Shown here: piece after piece, positions 11,112 to 64,000 of the stretch
How the letters are laid out: each line of letters starts with the position of its first letter
Position numbering within the stretch: the first letter of the stretch is position 1
NCBI GenBank assembly: GCA_029721435.1
Contig: CM056580.1
Span: 74,983,367 to 75,047,366 of the forward strand
Direction: 5' to 3'
DNA length: 64,000 bases
Source of the DNA: Gymnothorax reevesii
Lineage: Eukaryota > Chordata > Actinopteri > Anguilliformes > Muraenidae
Position numbers and translations under genes: made by a program
The notes under the pieces: generated by a model
Told to the model about the DNA's origin: nothing
Databases searched by the model: none
What the model saw: only the letters and a program-made list of their open reading frames with translations

Positions 11112-12445
11112 ACTCCATCCCAATTATTGATTTTAGAAGTCAACTGAAGCATAAATTTGGCTTGCATTGAAATGCAAAAATACAAAAAGTGCTATGAGCC
11201 TGAACAGTTTGGAGGGGCTTAAGTGTTGAAGAAACATTCAGCCATGTCCAGAAAATTTAAGAATAAGAATCACTTCTGCTCTGTCTGAATAATTTTTGAG
11301 CACCAGCAAAAGCAGTGTTATACAATTTTCACAAGAAACTATAAGAGAACATTTTTGTCCACTGCAGCTCATGCACCCATCTTCCAATTACAATGCATTT
11401 TAAGTTGAACATTAATGATGATGTTGCATTCAACAAGTGCCATATATTCTACGTGTTTCGTTTTTATGGAACAGAAACAATTAGCATAACAAAGACCAAT
11501 TTACCATGATGACAATAACCATTAGTGCTCATGAAAGAAATGAGTCTAGAAGCCAGGCCAGTTAGTTAGCCATGGATGGCCAACATTAGCACTGTAATTT
11601 TATATTGCGGCAGCTATAGTTACAAGCTTCCCCAGCTAAAATTAGCTCCCAGGATTTTAGACGCATCATGTTAGGCACCCATCACATCAACAGGAACTGA
11701 CGAATACAACATGGATACAAGGGACTTAAATGAATAGACTTATATTTTGAAACATGCAATGTAACTATCATTATACTGTATTGCAAATGTAGTTCCTATT
11801 GTATTAAGTATAATACCAAATGCAACAGTTTTAACTGCAGCAACAGTAGACAATGCTTCATTTTTCAAAGGGCACACAGCACAAATGAGACTAATCACAT
11901 TTCAACCCTGAATATCTCAGCCAACATGCTCCATTTGGGCTTTATACTGGACTAGTTTAATATATAAGACAATTATTTCATAGGCCTGATGTTCTTCAAA
12001 TAAAAACAAAACAAAAACAAACAGACAACATTGATCTAATTGCTGGGTCATCTACCATTGTACCCACAATCTACTATGACACCATCATTCACATTCACAG
12101 CCTTATAAAGCATTAAAGCTATATAAAGGGAATGCTCCATTGTGAAAATTTATAAAAATACTGGTCAGCAATGAATTCTAACTCAGTTTCAAGTGGTTGC
12201 ACTTCTGCATAGTTTAACATGACAAAGCAAATATATAAAATACCTAATTAATACTGATGATGGAAATAAATGAGTTATGAGGAAAGAAAAAAAATGTTCA
12301 TCACGTCCACAAGTAAATACGGTTGCAAAAACTGAGCAATATTACCTCATTAATAATCTAGTAAGGGGCTAGGGTCTCTAAATTACATATCGGTATGCTA
12401 TTTGAGCTGTGAAGAGATATGGGGGAGGTTTGGGTGTCAGTCATT

Positions 12446-12479
12446 CTGCCGTAGTTGTGCCTTTATTCCACTACGGCAG
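12446..12479. repeat. Perfect 10-bp stem hairpin
   Basis: CTGCCGTAGT at 12446-12455 is exactly inverted as ACTACGGCAG at 12470-12479, with a 14-base loop. Its role is unknown. Confidence 0.6.
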
Positions 12480-14436
12480 GTAATGAAAACAATTTCTGTT
12501 TGCCTGCATTTTCATTTTTTTTTTAAATAATAAAGTAAAAGTAACCACCACCAGGGAGCACCTTGGACCTCCGTCTTCAGAATAGACAAAAGGTCACAAG
12601 CTTATGCTAGTGGGAACAGCAACTTCCAATGGAAGTCATTTTATGTTTTTAATAGCATTTCTTTCCTTTACAAACCAGCATCATCCAACTACAGACCATC
12701 CTTCGGTGGGATCTCACCAGCCACTCTTCAAGCCCCCTGCTTCCAGAACCCCTGCTCGGACCAGACCCGCCTTTGAACTCGGCCTTAACTGCGATCCAAA
12801 ATACTACAGTAAAGTTTCATGACTGCATCTTGCAGTTGCGATGCCATTGCCTTGTCAGACAAACGTATTATGAACACTTGGCAAAGTACACAAAACTGCT
12901 TCCGTGGTAGGTCCCACAACAATAATGGTCTCCAGGACCTAAATTTGCAATGATGATACACAAGCAGACTCACAAGGTGAAAAGACTACCAGCTGATGCT
13001 GTTGCAACTAGGAATTAAGAAATATTTTAGTATTAACATCCCCAACCAGCATTAAAACCCACCCAGATACCAGTTTCAGAAATTTCATCCAACCCTCTAA
13101 TGCACATACATTGAGCTTCTTAATCAATTTCTCTCAGTAAAAATCTCTCATTGTTGATACCAAGCTTCCAAAATTCTATTTCCTCATTATCTCCCAACAA
13201 ATGGAAAAGAAAAAAAAATCCAAAAATTGTTGCTTCATAATATCCTAAAATTGGTATGGAATGGCCCAGAAATAATTTCCCCAGAAAATTCTCACAATGA
13301 TGAGGAGCCCATTCTGAACAGCACCTGCTAAACACCACAGCCCCAACATCAAAGCAAACAGTATCCAATAAGAAGTAAATATACAGTATATCTGCTTATA
13401 GACATAAACAAACCATTCAACCAATCTAGGCTCAGCTTCTTATAAATATGAAAGGCCTAAATCTGATTACGCACATGGACCCACATTATCATGCAGAAGT
13501 GATCATTTTAAGAGGGAAAGAAAAATCAGCCTGGAATGAGGTCAATTCACCAATATGAAGGAAGAAAGAGAGTAAGAAAGAAGAAAGTGAGAGAAAGAGA
13601 TGTCACCAAAGTGTAGTCTTTCTTTCATTTGGACTGAGCTGTAATGCATTATCCATGTCCTCGGCTAAAAACATTGAGCCGCTTCCTCTCCATTTGTGTT
13701 TAATGCCAACGGCACAAAATAGCTGGCTACTTATTTCAAACTCCAATAACTCACTCCAGCCATATTGTGCCACTGACGTATGAGCTGGAAGCATAATTAA
13801 TGCCCTGAATCACAACACAAGTACTGAAATGATACAAAGCGACAGTCTTTAATGAATACTTAAGTACCTATTCATGCCCAGCACTTGAAACACTCTCCTG
13901 CCACACTGACCCAACATCCATAAAATTCAGCTTCATATGGCTGTGAAGCAGAAACAGGGAACGTAACAGAACTGGGATAAAAGGAGATGAGGTGGGACTA
14001 AAAGCACATGATGGAAGTGATAGATAAAGAGATGGACACAGTGAATTTATATCTGTTTGAAAGAGTGAGAAAGCCAAGCCATCCATAAAATAACTTCACG
14101 CTATGAGCTAGAAAGGGTTTTGCAATGAAGATGCACAGGAAAATTTTAAAGGAAACTGTGAAGTGGGAAGGTAAAATGCAAGCAGGAGGTTAACGAGTGA
14201 TTGTATGGTGGTGGTGGGCGCAGCGAAAGACTGGGCTACCATTCTCAAATGAAACATGAAGAATGTGAGCACAGACACAATGACAACAGAGGGAACAGCA
14301 GAGGAGAGAGGATAAACAAACACAGTGGGCCTTTTATATCACAATTAAGGTTCCAAGAAATGGCAGAGAGTAACCCTTGAAGTGCTAAATGCAGCTATTG
14401 TTGCTCAATGATTTAAGATGTTAAAATCAAAGTTTT

Positions 14437-14498
14437 TGAAAACCTATCATGTAGCAACTTGTTTAAAAGAGCTCCCTTCGCCACATGATAGGTTTTCA
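14437..14498. repeat. Perfect 16-bp stem hairpin
   Basis: TGAAAACCTATCATGT at 14437-14452 is exactly inverted at 14483-14498, with a loop of 30 bases. It may be a small MITE or a structured element. Confidence 0.65.
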
Positions 14499-15605
14499 AC
14501 AGCACAAGATAATTATTTTTTTAAAATAATAATTATTATTTCAGTGCTCTTAGGGTTAAGCAACACAGTGCTGATACAGTCCAGATGACAATTCGCAAAC
14601 CACCTCCCATTTAATCTATTCAGGTGGTAAGCAATGCAAAACCACTTTGTCAAGCAGAAACAGTTGCTCTCCTGGGTGTGCAGAGAACCAGTGAGAAAAT
14701 GCTCAAATTTCTTCAAGTAAGAATTAACTTAAGACACAAGTAACAGGAAACAAAACACCCCAGTAACCTTAAACTCAGTAAATCATATTGAAGGCATTTT
14801 TCTGAAAGTGCTAAACTAACACCAGACACTCGCAACTCTGAATGAAAGTGGACATCTAATAAGCTATTGGAAACACACTGCTGCTGGCAGAAGGGGAATA
14901 AATACTAAATCATTCCAACTGAATAGCCTGGAATCTACTCATTAATAGTATGAGCGGGAAATCACACTGTCTCCACAGACAGCCTCGTCAAATCGATCAG
15001 AATTGGAACCGTTTTTGACAGCGCTCACTGGCAGGAGAATTTTTGAACCACAAAATAAGTCCGTCTACAGCCTCCAGGCATATTCGGACATGCAAGCTTT
15101 TGTTAGTGTCAAACAAGCTCATCGTCCCATGCATGAGTGCGCAGGTCCAACCGCAGAAGTCTATCCTAGACCACGATTTTGCCTCTGGATGGCAGAGGCA
15201 TAACCATTGACAATCCATGAGCATACCAACCCACCCCGTGGGCACAGACGCTGCATTCCTAAACTCCAGACACGTCAACATGCTGGCTATGGTTCCCTGA
15301 AATATACGGTGTCCTGTAGGAAGAGAGGCACGCATGCCTAGGCGCGCACTCACAGTAGCAGTTTTCCCCCGATCATAAGCGAGCAATGAATTTGAACTTA
15401 TTATTCCCATGCTTGTCGCACAATAAGTTACTTTGACAAAGCATACAATAACATTTAGCGAAAGAAAATTACATTCTTTAGCAACATAGTCATTTAGAAT
15501 GTTTTCATCGAACTGTGAGCGCAAAATAATTCAGACTGAAATAAGCATATAGCACTGATTTACGTCAGCCCGATGCCGTCTTCATTCAAGGAGAACAATT
15601 CTTAC

Positions 15606-15700
15606 CTAAGAGCTCAACAGCCGTGTCGATGACCCCTAGACTTAAACATTATTGTTTTGACACATATTCTCTCATGAGAATGATATGCATGATTATCCAT
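15606..15700 (-). promoter_or_regulatory. acsl: Second candidate leader-exon donor for acsl
   Basis: A second consensus donor, CTTAG|GTAAGA, reads on the minus strand with its last exon base at 15606. Its context (GTAAGAATT) resembles the donor at 16096, which suggests alternative first exons. The upstream limit of any such exon is not visible. Confidence 0.25.
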
Positions 15701-16095
15701 GATCATTTGAAGTTGAATTATTACTAGCACATAACACGATGCTTTGCTGTTCAGGATTTAGGCTTGCAAACTCCATCTCAGTAAGTCGGATTTGCGGTCG
15801 CTAGTCCTCTATGATAACCTGATATGGCTTGGAATTCTTTTTTAACAAAAAACCAATGCTCGTAGTTGTACACAAGAGTTGATTGCATTTTCAGACAATA
15901 CCGCTACCAACCGTGTGTCATGCGTCACCCGATATCTCTATCGCGCACTAATACTTTGACTGGCATGAATTGTTTTCGCACGCCCGAAAATTTATTTGGA
16001 CAGATGCAATTTGGACTGGTCTCGCAAACCTGTTCGACTGTGGTGGTCTAGAAGTGTGTCCCATCTGTAAACTGTGCGAGGTATGGAATTCTTAC

Positions 16096-16300
16096 CTGAG
16101 GAAACAACTTCAAACTTTTTTTTAAATTTATATTTCGGCTTTTAAGACACAGTTGCACAAAAAGTCCTCCTCAAACTCCTCGAGTGCCTAGTGTTCCCCC
16201 ACCCTCAAATAATGAAACACCGCCCTCTTTCTCTCCCCACTCGCTTCTGCCGATTGACGTCACGATAAGAGAGGGAGACAATACTCTGCCTGGTAAAAAG
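16096..16300 (-). promoter_or_regulatory. acsl: Candidate acsl promoter, CRE and non-coding first exon
   Basis: A perfect palindromic CRE, TGACGTCA, lies at 16255-16262, next to a GGGCGG box on the minus strand. About 160 bases downstream on that strand is a strong donor, CTCAG|GTAAGA (last exon base 16096). This would provide the leader exon that the 3' splice site at 4260 requires. The assignment to acsl is by position; no transcript evidence is available. Confidence 0.45.
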
Positions 16301-16469
16301 TCATTCATGAATTGGCGTATTCACCTGGGAAAACTTATAGTCATGGCAGAATTTCCGCCATAACCACAGATCAGAGACAGTATTAGAGAATGTATAATGC
16401 ACTGCATAAATATGTCCAAACAGGTAATAACATAAAGCTGCAGCTCTGTTTACCAGCAGATTACATATG

Positions 16470-17000
16470 GTGATGAGGGATTTATTGTCTCAATACTAAG
16501 ATACCTCAAGGCATTTAAAAATAAATGTTCCATTTAAGATGGCCAAAGTACAAGTTCCTTTGGTCAAACCATAAGTTACAACAAAGCCTCTATTGGATTA
16601 GTAACCATAGGGTGTAGTGCACCTAGTGAAACTAGAACAAACCCACAGTAATGCACAATTCACAAATTATAAGCTTTTAGTTTTGCTCCAGTGCAAACAC
16701 GATATTGACTGAAAGTTTAATTTGATTAGAAAAAAGTTAATACAGAATCAAGATAGCTGCAAACACTGGATCACGAACACAGTGGTTAAAACATTTCGAG
16801 CCCTTTTCACCGTCTTGAAAGATGGTATGGCTTTCTGTCGACACTGTCTCCCAATTAAGAGTCCGGCTGAACTTCCACAATCACATTCACTTTGCACAGC
16901 TGTATATCTAGTAGAAAATAGTCCGGAAATTCTAGGCAATTCCAGTTCCCTGCATCTCCTCATTCATCTGAAGAAACCAAGATATGTCAGATCAGTTTGA
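16470..17000 (-). promoter_or_regulatory. prkg1-like: prkg 3'UTR with candidate poly(A) signals
   Basis: On the minus strand, ATTAAA reads at 16721-16716 and AATAAA at 16486-16481, about 280 and 515 bases after the stop codon. No other open frame with recognisable homology is present. The end of the transcript is inferred from these hexamers only. Confidence 0.45.
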
Positions 17001-62788
<45,788 letters not shown>

Positions 62789-62791
62789 TAT

Positions 62792-62913
62792 CTTGGAAGA
62801 AAGACATGAACGGACTCCAGTGATTAGTGATGACAGGATATGATTAATAATATTTCCAAAGGTAGAAAGAAAGATGTTCCTCAGTTTTCAAGTAAAAGGA
62901 ATATTGAGCATGC

Positions 62914-62948
<35 letters not shown>

Positions 62949-63768
62949 AGACAGATAAACAGAGAGAGAGAAACCGAGTGACAAAATATGCATGGGGTAG
63001 GGTATGCGGTGACAGGATGATAAAACATCTCAGAGCTTTCATTTCTACATTTACAACACAATTACCGCATCATTGTGAAGATACAGTGGTTAAAGACAAG
63101 TTACCAATAGGGGTGACAAATAGCTCCGAGCCTCAGTCAGCAGCCTATACGCAAAGAATCAGAAGAAATTTGCATAATGTCAAACTTGGTGCAGAGCATA
63201 ATACATATACTGCTAAGCTAGTACTGTAGCATCGCTGCTGTCTAAAAGAGATGTCACAGAAGACTAATGATGTCTGCTCGCTTTTCTTCAGCGGACCGAC
63301 ATTCCAATTATTAACATTTTCGCAACTAATATATTTCAACGAATATCCATACTCAGGTGGTCCCAGTAGAAAAACAGTTTCGTTAAACATCAGTTAGTGG
63401 TCTCGGTTCTACCAAACAATTTCTACATCGTACAAGAAATACGAAAATGACAGTGACTACGAGGAGTTTGCCTACCCACAGACAGCTAATTTTTAACCGG
63501 TATTGTTAGTTAACGGAATTGAGGTTTATTTGTGCGAATTGCATTCATTTTCGCTCAAGTGGAAAAGGTAATCATTAAATCAGGAGACACACTTATGTCC
63601 TGTATATGTGCATCAGGATTTGTTCGTGCGGCCAAAAGCACATGTGCCTTCGATACTTGAAAATAATACCGCCAACCTGTACGATACGGAAGTCCAGCAG
63701 AAACCGACCTCATTGAGCAGCGTCATGTAGCCTATTTATAAAACGCGTAATGCTCCAGATGGATTTAC
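62792..63768. other. Probable prkg leader intron with (GT)n microsatellite
   Basis: Between the exon 1 acceptor and the candidate leader donor. It has a (GT)n tract at 62914-62945 and no recognised coding sequence. Confidence 0.4.
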
Positions 63769-63950
63769 CTTTTCGTGCAGCCAGGAGGTCCGACTACTCC
63801 GCTCTCTTTCCAACAACAAAATCCAAAAAGTACGCGCTTCCAGTTCGTTTAGGCTGCGTCTCGTGCGGAGTCCCACAGACAGAATGAGCAATCAGTGACT
63901 GAACTAATTACACTACCACATCTCCGGCGCGGTGAGGTTTCTATTTTATG
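63769..63950 (-). promoter_or_regulatory. prkg1-like: Candidate prkg non-coding first exon and promoter
   Basis: Coding exon 1 begins with a good 3' splice site, so a leader exon is needed. A donor, GAAAAG|GTAAAT, sits at 63769/63768. The sequence to its right on the plus strand (63780-63950) is locally richer in CpG than the surrounding intron DNA. The transcription start itself cannot be placed. Confidence 0.4.
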
Positions 63951-64000
63951 AATGCCTGGTTCTGCAGTCACCATACAGCTGAAAACGTTCTACAATTCCC

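Larger units (their letters stand above)
11120..15600. other. Probable acsl intron 1 continued, no gene seen
   Basis: I find no exon-like homology here. Two hairpins are noted separately (12446-12479 and 14437-14498), and a GA-rich tract lies at about 13556-13600. Confidence 0.5.

Overview
The window is vertebrate nuclear DNA, most likely from a teleost fish. The evidence is two intron-rich vertebrate genes on the minus strand and a fish-type repeat load: Tc1-like elements, a Rex3 (RTE-clade) LINE fragment, a 5S-derived SINE, a TTAA-flanked palindromic transposon, hAT and PIF-type MITEs, and long CA microsatellites. Nothing bacterial or viral is present.

Gene 1 (minus strand, 17001-62788) is a complete cGMP-dependent protein kinase of the PRKG1 beta-isoform type. 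I could place all 19 coding exons by homology and by splice sites with compatible phases. They sum to 2061 bp, or 686 codons plus stop, which is the length I recall for mammalian PKG I-beta. The product has the leucine zipper, the pseudosubstrate segment, two cGMP-binding domains, and a kinase domain with its C-terminal tail. It looks more diverged than I would expect of a true PRKG1 orthologue, and the gene is compact, so I favour a teleost paralogue (PRKG1-like, possibly prkg3).

Gene 2 (minus strand, left edge to 4257) is the 5' part of a long-chain acyl-CoA synthetase of the ACSL1/5/6 group. Six coding exons encode 267 codons, and the gene continues off the left edge. Its likely first, non-coding exon and promoter lie near 16.1-16.3 kb, just beyond the 3' end of gene 1, so the two genes are arranged tail to head with very little spacing.

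Layout: 0-4.3 kb, ACSL exons, a 5S-SINE and a degenerate minisatellite; 4.25-5.7 kb, a 70-bp minisatellite that has copied the splice acceptor and start codon of the first ACSL coding exon about 20 times; 5.7-16.1 kb, probable ACSL intron 1 with a LINE/SINE-like repeat and a hAT MITE; 16.1-17 kb, ACSL promoter candidate and kinase 3'UTR; 17-27.3 kb, kinase exons 19-8 with TIR elements in introns 15 and 16; 27.3-41.5 kb, the large intron 7 full of transposons, including a Tc1 split by a solo LTR; 41.5-42.7 kb, exons 7-5; 42.7-52.7 kb, intron 4 with a Tc1 split by Rex3; 52.7-59.5 kb, exons 4-3 around intron 3, which holds a 2.3-kb near-palindrome; 59.5-62.8 kb, exons 2-1 with a MITE and a PIF/Harbinger relic; 62.8-64 kb, kinase promoter and 5'UTR candidate.

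The most interesting signal is the minisatellite at 4.25-5.7 kb, which lays out a ladder of decoy 3' splice sites, each followed by a start codon and a nine-codon open reading frame including its stop.
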